Positions 13,009-28,482 of a stretch of 64,000 nucleotides of DNA are shown here, piece after piece. The DNA comes from Zygnema circumcarinatum (lineage: Eukaryota; Streptophyta; Zygnematophyceae; Zygnematales; Zygnemataceae), in contig CM074807.1 of NCBI GenBank assembly GCA_037447605.1, forward strand, positions 1,388,254 through 1,452,253. Reading direction: 5' to 3'. The translations under genes were made by a program, and so were the position numbers. How positions within the stretch are numbered: position 1 is the stretch's first letter; each line of letters opens with the position of its first letter. The notes below the pieces were generated by a model. It worked only from the letters and a program-made list of their open reading frames with translations. It had not been told where the DNA came from and did not search any database.

Positions 13009-14051
13009 CTGCCGAGGGCGTCTGGGTGGAAGGGTGGGGGGCTTTGTACATTTTGTTCTTGTTTCAAAAGAAAAGCTGTAGGATTTTACATTGTTTCTTG
13101 TTCTTATTTCATAGTTGTTATCCGAATAATGAAGGGTGAGGAGTCAGGCGGCGTTGGATACAGGGCGAGGAAGAAGAGGCAGGGCTTGAACGCTGTTTCG
13201 GATAACTGTCCTTTTCTGTTTCTGTGAATGAGTGGGAGAGGAGAGAGAGGCCATGGCCTCATGTTGTTGTCCTCTTAATGCCCGTATGTATGAGGTACGG
13301 CGGTGGTTCATGGCAAAGTGGGGGTGAGTCTAGGGGCTAATTCTTTCCTCTGAGAAGTTCAAATTTATTCTTTCTCTGCGCACGTCTACCCAGATTGTAT
13401 TAGAGGGCATGTTTGTTTCTCAAATTTTAAGCTTTGAGAAACAACTTCTCTTGGTTTGAGCATTTTTTTGCCTAAAAAAAAGTTGAGCTGAAATGACCAA
13501 ACCAACCTTTCTCGCCCATTGCCGGCTCCCAACGGTCATATTCGCGTACTGTATCGAGGCGACTTCCCCATCTACCGGACGATACCGTTCTATGTCCTCC
13601 CCAAAACTGGAAATCCAAAACATCCGTTCGACTACCTCACTATCTGCCGAATTCACCATCCTCCGAAATCCCAAAAATCCGGATTACTTATTTTACCACT
13701 CTCTTCGCCCTCAATGAGTGGTCCACGTCATTACTTGCACATGTCACCACCCTCTTCCATTGGCCCTTTTCCCCCCACACGTGCGCCCACTGCCGTGCCG
13801 CGTGGCCGCATCTGGAGCGTCCGCGATCGCGCCCTCACACGATTGGTCGTGCAGATTTCGCTATCCACATTCCCTTTTACACCCGTCACGTTGCGTCACG
13901 GGTCGTCATGTCTCGTCACGTCACGGCTGAGTTTGAAGACGACAGTGGGCCGTCGCCAGGCGGCGACGTCGCTCCGCCTCTCATTCTCTGTGTCGCTCTC
14001 TCTCTATCTCTCGCCGCCTCCGATCTCTGAAGGCTCCAGAGGCCGATCGCC
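13009..14051. promoter_or_regulatory. Helicase 3' flank and psbY upstream region with a 4 x 10-bp CGTCA array
   Basis: The first half is the 3' flank of the helicase and shows no gene. Just upstream of psbY, positions 13884-13923 hold four units of exactly 10 bp, each starting CGTCA (CGTCACGTTG, CGTCACGGGT, CGTCATGTCT, CGTCACGTCA). TGACG/CGTCA is the core bound by TGA-type bZIP factors in plants. The array ends about 130 bp before the ATG. Helical spacing makes a promoter element plausible; its function is inferred. Confidence 0.5.
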
Positions 14052-14669
14052 ATGGCGGCTGCAGCGCTCCTGTCGGCTTCTTCGGCGTGCGTGACGGGCT
14101 TGGCTGCCCCACAGAAGGTTGCAGGAGTCGCATCCAGCAGGGCGGCGGTCAGATTGAGTGGTTTGAGCCCCCTGAGGCTGAGGACGAGCTGCAGGAGCAG
14201 CAAGTTGGTGGTGAAGGCTGCTGTCGCAGAGTCTCAGGATGAGACTGCGCAGAACGTCGCTGCAAGGACCTTGGCTGGATCCCTGTTCGCGTTGTTGGCG
14301 AACACGGGCAGCGCTGCCGCAGCTCAGGAGGTAATGCAGCTTGCAGATGTCGACTCCAGGCCACTCATCCTGCTTGTGGTCCTTGTGCCTGCCGTCGGAT
14401 GGGTGCTCTTCAACATCCTTAAGCCCGCATTGAACCAGCTTAACAAGATGCGCGGTGTCAAGTCTCTGGTTGCCGCTGCTGGTCTTGGAGCCGCCGCCTC
14501 TCTCCTGGCAGTACCTGAGGCAGACGCTGCACAAGAGATTGCCCAGATTGCCGTTGACTCTCGCCCTCTCATCTTGCTAGTGGTTCTCCTGCCCGCCATA
14601 GGCTGGGTGCTCTTCAACATCCTTAAGCCCGCTTTGAATCAGCTTAACAAGATGAGGGGCTTAAAGTAA
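14052..14669 (+). CDS. psbY: Photosystem II PsbY polyprotein precursor, two PsbY units
   Basis: Single exon of 205 aa beginning at the ATG at 14052. The first 60 or so residues are rich in Ala, Ser and Arg, as in a plastid transit peptide. After them come two near-identical units, each opening after an Ala-rich cleavage site (GSAAAAQE and ADAAQE) and carrying DSRPLILLVVL(V/L)PA(V/I)GW plus FNILKPALNQLNKMRG. Each unit is one membrane span followed by a basic tail. In plants the nuclear psbY product is imported and processed into two separate small PSII proteins (A1 and A2), and this precursor has that layout, including a hydrophobic Ala-rich segment before each unit that acts as a thylakoid signal. 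PsbY sits near cytochrome b559. Confidence 0.96.
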   Translation: MAAAALLSASSACVTGLAAPQKVAGVASSRAAVRLSGLSPLRLRTSCRSSKLVVKAAVAESQDETAQNVAARTLAGSLFALLANTGSAAAAQEVMQLADVDSRPLILLVVLVPAVGWVLFNILKPALNQLNKMRGVKSLVAAAGLGAAASLLAVPEADAAQEIAQIAVDSRPLILLVVLLPAIGWVLFNILKPALNQLNKMRGLK

Positions 14670-16066
14670 ATGCTAGTGTAGGACAATGCTGCAGACCGGT
14701 TGTAAACACTGTAATGAGGCGCTTATTTAAAATTAAAGGAGATCTTTTTTTTTATACTGGTCATCTCCTCGCTATGACCACCTCAGGATGCCTTTTTTCC
14801 AATGATACCTTTGTAAAGGGACTTCCTCTTCTTGTGTTGTGGTATTTTGGCTTTCTCCCGTTTCATGATGTCACTTTTGGTCCTGTTCTGATGAAGGTGC
14901 GAATCTAAACTGATGTGATGATGTGAGCGAAGGAACAGAAACGTCAAATGTGTGACAGGTCGGTCGGCGCCTCATGGTCATGTGTTGATTATTGTATACA
15001 CCGAGCACTTGCTAAGAAATCCTATCAGAAACGAGTTGTTTTGATGTTTGTCTCGCCCCCTTCCTTTCATTGGAGAGTGCATTGCCTCGCTGGGCCCCGA
15101 CTTGAACAGTTACGGACCTACAAACGATTAGGGCACTGTGCTGTTGACCAACTTTTCAAGAGTTTTAGTCCACTCGAGGACAAATTTTAATGCTTTAGCT
15201 AGTAGCGCAATTGGGTCATCCTTAACATCTTGAATACGAAGGAGTCATCACAATACTGTCCGTTCTTCCTAGTGTAGCAAATGCCATTTCTGCATTTACC
15301 GGCAAGTTTGTCAGATTTTTGTTATTTAGCTTGTTGATTATGGTGTCCGAAGAAAAAGCCCCCCTGTCCCTGCTCCACTTTTCCTGTCGTGTTGCAACAT
15401 TCTCAATCTGCTGAGATTTAACCAACGCCTTCGCAATTCCTTTGGGTTCTTGTACGATGTGATTGGGCACGTGTATAGAATGAGAAACTGATAGTGATAA
15501 TGAGCCTAACAGGAAAGCAGCTGTCTGTCAGCTCATTGCTCCGTTCCCAGGGTCAACATTCATTGCATTTTGCGTAAAGATTACCTTCACAAGAAAGGAT
15601 GAAGGCAATGTCAGACAAAGCCCACTCGTCCTGGTCTAATGCCGCCTTGCAAGGTTTGAGAGCTCCACTAAAATAAGATAGGCCTAACTTTGCCAATGCT
15701 GCTAGCCAACGTGTCGCATTATATCAAATACAATCCTTTCAAATAGGGACACCGCTGGTGCCATCTAATCATAACACGACAAGCATATCTGAATAAGCAA
15801 ACGCGAATAAAATCTACACAAGGCTGCCACCGAGCGACCTTGAAACATCACTTGTTGTCAGGTTGGCGGTAGTCCACCAACCGCAGGGCTCATGTATTGA
15901 GATCATCAACAGCTTCACCTGCAAAGTCAGCAGCCATTGCTCAGTCAAAAAACAATTCTATGCAAGAGAACTATATGCGCTTTCGATGGCGATGAGATCA
16001 ATGCTCCTGCAAGCTCCACTGACCTCATGCGATTTACTATTCGTTCGGTTCCCTAAATCCATTCCT
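14670..16066. other. Intergenic region, 3' ends of psbY and beta-amylase
   Basis: About 1.4 kb between converging genes. Short open frames on both strands have no recognisable protein features. I see no RNA gene or clear repeat. Confidence 0.5.
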
Positions 16067-19747
<3,681 letters not shown>

Positions 19748-20130
19748 TCCGCCTTCAGCCCGTGCACGCCGTTGCACAGAGAGGTGAGAGCGAGCAGGAG
19801 GGAGGGGCCGACAGAGAGAGAGCGAGAGAAAGCGAGCGGAGAGCCCGACACTGTGCAGGGAGAGAGAGAGGGAAGGGGAGAGGGAGAGGGAGAGGGAGCG
19901 AGAGAGAGAGAGGGAGAGATAGCGGGGGGCGTAGGTGTCTACTAATGACGCGAAGGGAGCCCGTTAGGTGGTGCCACGTTGCAGGGTCGCATCGACAAAG
20001 CTAGGAGTGGCGCGTAGGTCGGTGGCAAAGGCTGGGCCGCCACGTGCCCCACTTGAACGTTACGGCTGGGCACGTGGCGCGCAAAGGAGGACGGTCGGTT
20101 GCTACGTGGACGGCTGAGCGGATTTTACGG
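19748..20130 (-). promoter_or_regulatory. Beta-amylase upstream region with paired G-boxes
   Basis: Upstream of the beta-amylase ATG lies a GA-rich leader (about 19790-19925), then two CACGTG G-boxes at 20041-20046 and 20071-20076, within inverted GCCACGTGCCC and GGGCACGTGGC, and a CTACGTGG near 20103. G-boxes bind bZIP and bHLH factors in light and stress responses. The arrangement suggests a promoter, but this is inferred. Confidence 0.4.
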
Positions 20131-21215
20131 GGATCAGATCTTGAGACTGTACGGCTGCAGCTACAGGCTGTGGACTACGGAACTGGTGGCATGTGAACGC
20201 AGTTGGCAGGCAGCGACCATGGAATAGCGTTGGGGGGACTGCGTGGGGGCCAAGGGGGGGCCTGAAGGTGAACCTGAAGGACCTTCAGCTTGAAGGTGTA
20301 TGTAGTTTTTTTCGTTTTTGAGGTAGAGAAATAGGTTGATTCAGAACTTCATCCCATCAACTAGTATAGCTGTTTAAATACGTATCTGACGTTTTTGAAT
20401 AGTATATGATGAAGGTAACTTATCATGTTTGGGATTGGCCGAACGAAATGGCAATTTTTTCCTTCTCTTTAAAGGCAGAATCACAGGGTTAAGGAAACAT
20501 GCGGCTGAGGGAGCTACATTGAAGCAGGATGGCTGGAATCGGAGAAGCAAGCAGGCAATGTAGTTCTGACGCAGTCCAATGCAGTTTCAGTCCTTCAAAT
20601 TTGCTGCACACCGACCTGGAATGCGAAAGTCCTAATCACAGATCATAAGCATTTTTCCAAGGCCATATGCTCGCGCAACCCTCAACAGGACCATGACCAT
20701 TCCTCTTCAGCTGCACAAGGATCGGCCGCGCCTCCGCCCCCCTACCTTGGATCCCCATGACTGCCAAAATCTACGTCAAATTCTAGCTGAAAAGCCGCAT
20801 TCTTCTCTGCCAAGGACTCAGCAGTGACTACACTTCGCTACAAGACAATACTTTCTAGAGAAGTCACTCTACTTGTTCCACTGCGACTATGTAGATGTCA
20901 GAATCATGCACTGCAACTGAAATCGCAGCTTTGGGAGATGGGCGCACTTGACAAACACACATGGCCCTGCCTCCTTACATCTATTGGAATCCTTTCCACA
21001 TGGATAAATGCGACCCTGAGAGTGAGAGTATCCTTTTAATTTCACCCCTTAAAGGGAAAATAGCCGACAAATCTCACTCTCAAAGACCATTCCTCCACAG
21101 CGGAGCTACATCACATATCGTTACACCTTCAGTGCCTGCCATGAACCTTCAATCGAACACCACCAGGGTGTGGTGATGCTGAACCCCTCTCTTATTCTCC
21201 ATTGCTGGTTCAAGC
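20131..21215. other. Intergenic region between beta-amylase and the uridylyltransferase 3' end
   Basis: No convincing gene. The minus-strand part near 21215 is the probable 3' UTR of the uridylyltransferase. A few degenerate GAAGGT repeats occur near 20260-20300. Confidence 0.4.
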
Positions 21216-24200
21216 TCAATAATCGTTATCTTCTGGAACATACGGATTAAAGAGAGTGGTGCAGGGGTCAGGGTCATGCCTCATGACGCGAGCTGCGCGT
21301 TGGAATTCATCCCTCAAAAAACGCATGGAATGGCGGTCCACCACTCTGCCAAGATCGTGGCTGATCTCAAAGGGGTCTTCGATGCAGAGCAAGTGGCGCT
21401 CATTTCCAATTCGTCGAGTCCAATCTTTCTGATCCTTGCTGCATGCACCACAACAAAGCCGCCAACCACTATGTAGAATTTTAGGGTTTCTAACTCCTGA
21501 AAGATGTTCATGCTTGCAGCTGCTCCAACCTGCTGGAGTGAAGATTCCATTCCTTTCCTGTACAGCCTACTTCCACGAGCATCTGAAGGGGGAGAAGAAG
21601 AGGCAAAGTGCAAGTGGAAAGTGGGGTGTATACCTGATATAGCCTCCAGTTCGAACGCTAACAACTGAGCGATTGTAGTCGTGCCGGAAACCCCAGTACT
21701 CGAAAAACCCTGTCAGAATCTCCCCCACAGTCTCGTGATTGGAAGCTCCAAAATCACGCAGGGTCTCCACTCGGTCGAAATAAGCGCAGACGATGTCTCC
21801 AATACGCACACGGTATGTAGGCTCCATGCTCTGTTCAACATCACATCCATCAGGTAACATCATATAGCATTCACTAATGCAGAAACAATCGTTTCGTTCA
21901 AGATGAACCCGGCATTTCCCACTCTGCCTATTTCTGTTGTCATCTATCCTTTTTCAGCATCATTTAACTCCCTATAGCCGTTGGCAAATTCTAATCCGCC
22001 AATATATAATCAAAGTGATCAGCAAAGATAATGCGTTATAGAGATTCGGCAGGGCAGTTGCTACTGCACTTTCCTGACACTAAGCGAAAGACGGATAAAA
22101 ACAATAATCCAATTTTACAGAGCGGCTCATACCTGCAGGCATGGTAAGATAGGCGGGCGCCGCTGCTGCAGATAATGAATGCACATCATCACATACCTGC
22201 ATAAGGCACCACCCATCACCCATCTCATCATCTAAGCCCCTACAGTTGACACTACAAAAATCCATTCTTCACTCAGCATCATGCCTCCTTGCTGTACTCT
22301 CATGGCAAATGTAGCCTTTCCCAGGGATAAAGTAGTCGATATGTAATGTGATAACGAGAAAGAAAAAAGCGTATAAGTAGTGGTCATTGACTCTGAACCA
22401 AAGCTTTTGGGACATACGCATAAGATGACAATGTCCCTCGGTAGGTCTCGTTGACTTGGCGCCTTTTGGCCCAGTGCTTCACTAAGAAGGCCAACTGCCG
22501 CAGCCGCTCATCCACTTGAGCATAGTCGCGAAGCAGCTTCGTGTTGGCCACTGCCAGCATGTTGTTCACGCAAATGTCGCATGCAACTTCCGTCTCCGAA
22601 TCCACAAACTTCACTATTGGAACTCTAGCGTGCGTCAGTGCCTGTTTCCGGGCTCATGGGAGAGAAACAGGTAATGAAAAGTTAAAAGCCTACCTAACAG
22701 GAAGGCTGATCCACCTCACAGAAAGAGGCAACCAAAGACCATACAACAACCAAGTCTTCTCAAAGCATACAACAGAATATTTCAAGGATCAAATAATACC
22801 TGTACTTGGCGCATCCCCTCTGCGTTCAAAATGGCTGCCATCCGGCTTATCAGCTCCGGCTTGGAGGCATTCGAATCATCCACAGCAAGACACACATCAA
22901 TGTCGCTATTGCGAACGCCGAATGCGTTCGCACAGGATCCGTAAAGAAACAATTTTGCATCTGCCCAATTGCGTGCTAAAATGTTATCCAAACGCTGGAG
23001 AAATGTGCGCCTTCGAAACTCCTCCTGCGGGGTGGGGATGAGACTCTCAAAGGTGGCGAGCAGGCGAGCTGTGATCTGCATCATGTCCAGTCGATACCGC
23101 CCCTCTTGGCGCGGCTGCAGAGCAGAGCTCGGATGAGACAAAGGGAGGGGTCGGTTGCCCTCCTCCCTCTGCCTCCCCTGCCTGTTTCGATAATTCTGCT
23201 CAGCACCCTGCAGCTCCATGCCCTACTGTCAGACTCTGTCCATCATCATTATGTTCGACAGTCAGACCGGAGTAGCTGCTAAGGCATACACCGAGCATCA
23301 AAAGGAGCATCTTTCATGGAAAGCAAAACAGAGTCCAGAATGGTTCTGTTAGTGCTAACTACAGCCAACAAAAGAAGAATGGGATATTAAAAGAAGCCGC
23401 ACATAAGCTAGCCCAAGACGTTTCGATGCATAACCAACACACAAGCCGTAGGATAAACTACGATAATCAATAACAAACATAGTTACAACAAAACAAAGGC
23501 CAGATGGTCCATGTTTACAATATATCTTTGCCAGCACTCATAGTCCACAGTTCGAGAAACTCGAGTAATTACAGGCGGCAGCATAGCAATTTTTGCCCTA
23601 TAGGCCCTCGTGACTTCTATCTTACCTGGAGCTGTTGATTTCTTCCCACTGTGCTTGTCCCTTGACCTAGGTCAACTTGCTCTCCTCCCACATCATGCTG
23701 GTCTATAGCCTGCTGCATCTCTACTGCCATGTCAAGAGCATCCGGCAACTCCGGGTATAGCTGCTGTCCTCGGACCCCATCAGTCCCAAAACCTTCAACG
23801 GTGCTTCCGATACTTCCACTTGACTGATTTTCTATGCTTGAAGTGCCACTACTCAATTGCAGCTGCGTCTTCGGAAGCTCCTCTGTCTCTAGTTTAGCAT
23901 CCGCCGCCTCTGCAGATGTATCGTCTACAAGCTCACGAAAGCTGAGCTGATTCCATCCTCCCCTTAGACTGGCGCCTTCAGCTTCTCCTTCTATTTGGTC
24001 CTGCCCCTTCTCCAACTCTGACTCAACCTTCACCTCTGGGTCTGTGTTACTTGCATTACCTCCTTCCATTCTACCGTTCCGGTTCCTCTCACCACTGTTC
24101 CCACCACCATTTTCAATATGCACTATTCCACCATCGCCAAGCTGATCGGCTCTCTTCCTCATGTCCGTTTCACTATCCTCATCCGTTGCATCCCTTTGGA

Positions 24201-26952
24201 CAGCATGGTCTCCTGACTCATTTCTTGCGTTGGCCTCCGAAGTTTGCCGCTTCGCCTCCAGGATGGCATCTCCTCGTTCCCCATCGGTAACAGCAACCAT
24301 TGCAGAAGGCAGCCCTGGATGATCGAGCTGTGCTACCAGAGGAACCACCCCAGGAGCTGCTCCCGCATGACTAAAGTGGCCTCCAACTCCATTCTCCACG
24401 TGGCGCTCACTCCCTGAAGAATTTTCTGCCCTCTGAATTTCTCCCTCCAGCCCAGTACCATCTTGCATCTGGCCTTGATCTGAAGGCTGCTTCAATCGCC
24501 ATTCTTGGACAGTGTTTTTGCGCCTCCGTGGCTCCTCCCTGCTGTCGTAACTGCGTCCTTTCATCAGCTCTGCTTCTTCTCCTTTCAGCGCCCAATCCTC
24601 CCTCCCCTTCCCATCCTCTCGCTTTCCTCTTCCAGAAATTGGCCGGCCATCCCGTCCTCGCCCGTGCCCTTGTTCCTCGCCCCAGTTTCGGCCATGCACA
24701 GCATCTTCACTTCTCAGAAAACCACCCCCCCTGTCCAGTCCTTCCACGATTTCAAATCTGCTTCCTTCCCAATCTGCAGTTCCACGCTGACCATAAGGCC
24801 CACCATAATCCTCTTCCCGCAGCCCCTCGTCCTTACCTATTCCCGGCCATGCCCCCCCGGTCCTCGCCCCTCTACGTCCGCCCTCTCCCCTGCCTGCACG
24901 TCGACCCCCAACTCTCCCTCCGTCAATCACCATTCCCTGCCTGCCATCTCTGCCATACCTGCCTACGTCCGATCCTAAGATATCTCCTGGTTCAAACATG
25001 CGGCCCTCTTCATCACGCATGTCAAAAGCAGCCATTGCTTGGAAGTTTGCGTCGTGAAGCATTCCCATTCCACGACCAGGAGGAGTTCCAACCGGACTCC
25101 GGTGAGGGCTGCGATGTGGGCTCCTTTGTGGGCTGCGATGCGGCACTGCCATTGGCCCGCGCTCCCCACCTGGCCGTATAGGGCCATACATAACTCCACC
25201 ACCTCTGGCTCCATTATCAGCCCACCCATGCCGCATACCCCCTCCAGGCCCTTCTGGAAAGTCCATGCTATCTGGAAAGAACTCCTCAGGATGGAAATTG
25301 GGGCCATATGGTGCAGCATGAGGTGAAAGAGGCTCTGGGTTTGGCGGAAAAGTGAAGGAGGGGTCAAACGGTGGGCGAGGCATGGGACCTCCCCTTGCAC
25401 CAGCAAAAGGAGGAGGAGACATGTATGCAGGCGGCATCGGTGGCTCTCCAAAAAAGTCATGTGGCCCTCTAAAGGCAGGGCCCTGGGGCGAACCAGAAGC
25501 ATGAAAAGGAGCTGCCCTGGGTGATCCTGATGGCGCAAACCCTCCCCCTCTTGGAGAGCCTGGAGGATAACCTCGTGCTCGTGGACTCCTGACTGGCCCA
25601 TTTGGATGAGGAGGACTCGGGCAGCCAAATGGACCTCGAGGACTGTTCGGATTTGGAGGACCTACAGGGCCTGGGCCCCATATCCTTCCCATGAATTCTC
25701 CGTTCTCATCGACGCCAGGTGGCAGGTCTACATCCTTGGGCATTCGATTGTGAAGGTTGATACGACTCGGAGATCCTCCACCACCATGTAGAAGGTGTGG
25801 ACTTGTTCGATCCTGGGGCCCTTGCAGCATCCTAAGGGGAGGCATGGGCTGTCCGTGATCCATGCCAGCGAAGAAATCTTCAGGCATTCGGCGCACCTCC
25901 CGGGAGGGATCAGGAACCGGCCCGTGAGGGAAGCGGTTCATGGCGGAAGGGGGTGATGGGCTAGGACGCCTGCCCTGCAATAAGCGCAGAAGCTCCTGCC
26001 CATTGTGATAAGGATCAGGGCCTGCATGTGAGGGGTTGTGATGATGCTGCTCTGGCGGCCACATGCCTTGAAGTGAAGGGTGCATCGTGGGCGGAGGGCG
26101 AGGCTGGCCAAGCAGAGGGAACTGCTGCTGCTGGTGCTCCTCCATATGCTGTTCATAAAGCAGCCTTTGTTGAGCCTGCTGCTGATGCTGCAACCGTTCG
26201 AAATGCTCTGCCTGTAGCTGCCTCTTTAACATCAACGCATCACGTGAGCGTGGGGATAGCGGAGGCTGTGCCGGAGGAGTATTATGGCGGTCGAGGCCAG
26301 AAGGAACAGCAGAGTTTGGATGTAATTCTTCCTTCACCTTATCCGGCAGACCGAGACGAACTGGCGGCAGCTTTAGGTCCGCCGCCTCTGAAGATGGAGG
26401 TCCAAGGTTGTCAAACCATGCAGTAAAGGATGGAGCAAGGGAGGGCTTAGATGGCTTCCAGTCAGCATTCTGCTGAGAAGAATGAAAGTTATTGAGTTTT
26501 GCAGGAATGCTGAAAGGAGAAGGCCACAAGTTCGAGCTATTGGATGACGCCAACGGGGGCACCAAGGGATTCATCCCCGTCTGCATGGCTTGCTCAGCAG
26601 GGCCGGGAGTGGACGACGGCACTGCAAGAGGCGGCGTGGCAGTGGGAGACCTTCCCGAACCAATGGCTGACATTACGGCTCTTCCTTGGCCGCCATGGCC
26701 ATCAGCAAAAAGCCTGGGTTGGAATTCAGGGCCAGACAGGGAGGTCGACATGTCGCGGAAAGACGTTTCCCGCTGCATCTGCATGCTCGCCTGCGCGAGG
26801 GAATTTTGAACGGAGGCGCCATGGCTTGAGGAGCCTTCCTTCAGACTGAGCAGACGCAATAGCGCCAATCCCCCTTCCGTATACCCGTCCACATCCAGCC
26901 CATCCTCCGCCTGCTGCTGCTGTACCTGCGCCTCTCCAGCAGGTTTCTCCAT
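21216..26952 (-). CDS. URT1-like: URT1-type terminal uridylyltransferase with a very long disordered N-terminus
   Basis: Six exons, all phase-matched: 26952-23626, 23207-22800, 22641-22418, 22196-22133, 21830-21634 and 21438-21216 (about 1,480 aa). The catalytic part opens around [19 protein letters not shown]. Nucleotidyltransferase motifs: [19 protein letters not shown] supplies GS and two metal-binding Asp, and VACDICVNN the third; [15 protein letters not shown] and the C-terminal [19 protein letters not shown] plus [15 protein letters not shown] match plant URT1. URT1 adds uridines to deadenylated mRNAs. Exon 1 alone encodes 1,109 codons, rich in Pro, Gly, Gln and Arg, with [10 protein letters not shown] and SPRG repeats; Arabidopsis URT1 is about 760 aa in total. 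The exon 1 to exon 2 joint (QQLQ to GAEQNYRN) rests on splice signals and phase only, so exon 1 could belong to an isoform. Confidence 0.9.
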
Positions 26953-27420
26953 CAAAACCTGAGCGCCCCCTCTAAGAGGGGAGCCAGGTAAAGAACCCTA
27001 GATACGTCCACTCAGAATCTCAATGCATCTTTCCAGACTTGTCACGTGGCCCTCCCTCCCTTCCCCCCTCTCCCCTCTCCCCCTTCCCCTCTCCCCTCTC
27101 CCCTCTCCCCTCTCCCCTCTCCCCTCTCCCCCCCTCCCCGCCCTGCCCTCTCCCCTCCCAAACTTCCCCTCCCTCCCTCCCCGGCGTGTGCGAGCAGGAC
27201 GCCGTGGCGCGGGTTCGTGCGCCACGTGGCGGACGGCGCACGCTCCTCGGCCCCCGGGCCGCCTCGGTGCGCGGCGAGCGGGGGGGGCCGCCAACCGCCT
27301 GCCGCCCGCCGGCCGTCAATCGGCCGCGGGCGCGCCACCCCCCGTCCATCGGACGGCCGAGGGAGGGAGGGAGGGAGGGGGGCCGGCCTGGAACGAGGGC
27401 TGGGATGGGATGGGATGGGA
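26953..27420. promoter_or_regulatory. GC-rich upstream region of the uridylyltransferase gene with CTCCCC repeats and a G-box
   Basis: Positions 27050-27185 are dominated by CTCCCCT units (G-rich on the coding strand). A palindromic GCGCCACGTGGCG with a CACGTG core sits near 27219-27231. Beyond it the sequence is very GC-rich to about 27420. It lies immediately upstream of the ATG at 26952 and is the likely promoter and leader. Confidence 0.5.
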
Positions 27421-28482
27421 GGGGAAACCGTCCGTACAAGAGACGTTTTTAGAGTTTTGGGTTTCAGTATTAGAACGTTCTAATATCCGATAGTTTCAGA
27501 GTTTTAGAACACTTTTAGAACGGCCGTATGGCCGTTGACATTGAACAGCATGTACGGTCGTACGGTTGTCGACCTGAATTTTAGGGTAGGTTTCGGCGTT
27601 GCGATTCTTGCGAATGGCGCTGGCCGGTCAACGTACGAACGTACGACAGTACAATTATACGGTCATTCTTAAAGTGTTTTATAAACCGGCCTGCCTTTTA
27701 GAGTCTTTGACCTGGAATTTTAATACACGACGCTGCGTTCTAAATAATACCCATCCCCGCCCGGAACTTGAGGGGAGGGGAGAGGTTGGCGACTGGCGAG
27801 GGTGGCACGGAGGCAGCCCTCGTCCGCCGTACATCCTATGGATCCGTGCATCCTATACATCCGTACATCCTATGTACCCGTACATCCTACGGCCCACAGG
27901 AGGGTGGAGGCCATGGCCGCAGGCGCTCCTCGTGGGTCCTTTGTGAGCGATTCGCCGTGGTCGTACAATGTGGGTTTGTCCCTTGTTTTATGTGTCGATG
28001 TGGCATTTGATGGCCTCGCCACCGCGAGTTGAATGCCAAATCATTTCCTCACACAACCAGTTGGGCCAGTTTGAATTTTTTCAGGAACAACAGACAAAGT
28101 AGTAGACTCGTCTCATTGCAGAAGGGCGATATTGAACGTTATGTACTGCACGGCACTGGACTACCAAATCGTCCAAAACCTGAAATTCCTTGCTTGCAAA
28201 ATTGCATGCACCTGCATTGGTCGACGTGAATTGGTCGACAGTAATAGAACTGACTGACCGACTGACTCACCACTCGAAAATGGGCCGAGGGGCTCCAAGG
28301 GGCTCTTTGGCTAGCGAACATTCTATACAGAAAGCCCCAAACCTCAAAAAGTGTCGCTGGGTCACCCATCTTCATACTGTTACTCTTCCATGTACAAACT
28401 TTACAAGCACATCCGTGAAGGTTGAACTCTGGTAGATACTCCTTGAAGGAAGACCAGATACACCTTCTCTGACAGGCGGCCG
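27421..28482. other. Intergenic region between the RAP1-like 3' end and the uridylyltransferase 5' end
   Basis: Contains many CGTACG-type short palindromes near 27545-27665 and the 17-bp tandem repeat described separately. No gene is evident; the part near 28482 is probably RAP1-like 3' UTR. Confidence 0.4.
27828..27895 (+). repeat. Four tandem copies of a 17-bp unit
   Basis: The units are CGTACATCCTATGGATC, CGTGCATCCTATACATC, CGTACATCCTATGTACC and CGTACATCCTACGGCCC, end to end without gaps. They lie in the intergenic region between the uridylyltransferase and RAP1-like genes. Confidence 0.9.

Noticed and set aside
14948-15190. A small gene after psbY
   Set aside because: Eighty codons without recognisable features, in an AT-rich flank.
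20824-21176. Short plus-strand open frames near the uridylyltransferase 3' end
   Set aside because: No ATG with context, no motif, and they overlap the probable 3' UTR of the gene on the other strand.
23617-26955. An independent proline/glycine-rich protein gene
   Set aside because: Its final codons form a GTAAGA donor after QQLQ that joins in phase to the uridylyltransferase exon; I treat it as exon 1, with the alternative recorded.
27023-27493. Several overlapping open frames in the GC-rich region upstream of the uridylyltransferase
   Set aside because: All six frames stay open because of the CTCCCC repeat; compositions are repeat artefacts with no protein features.
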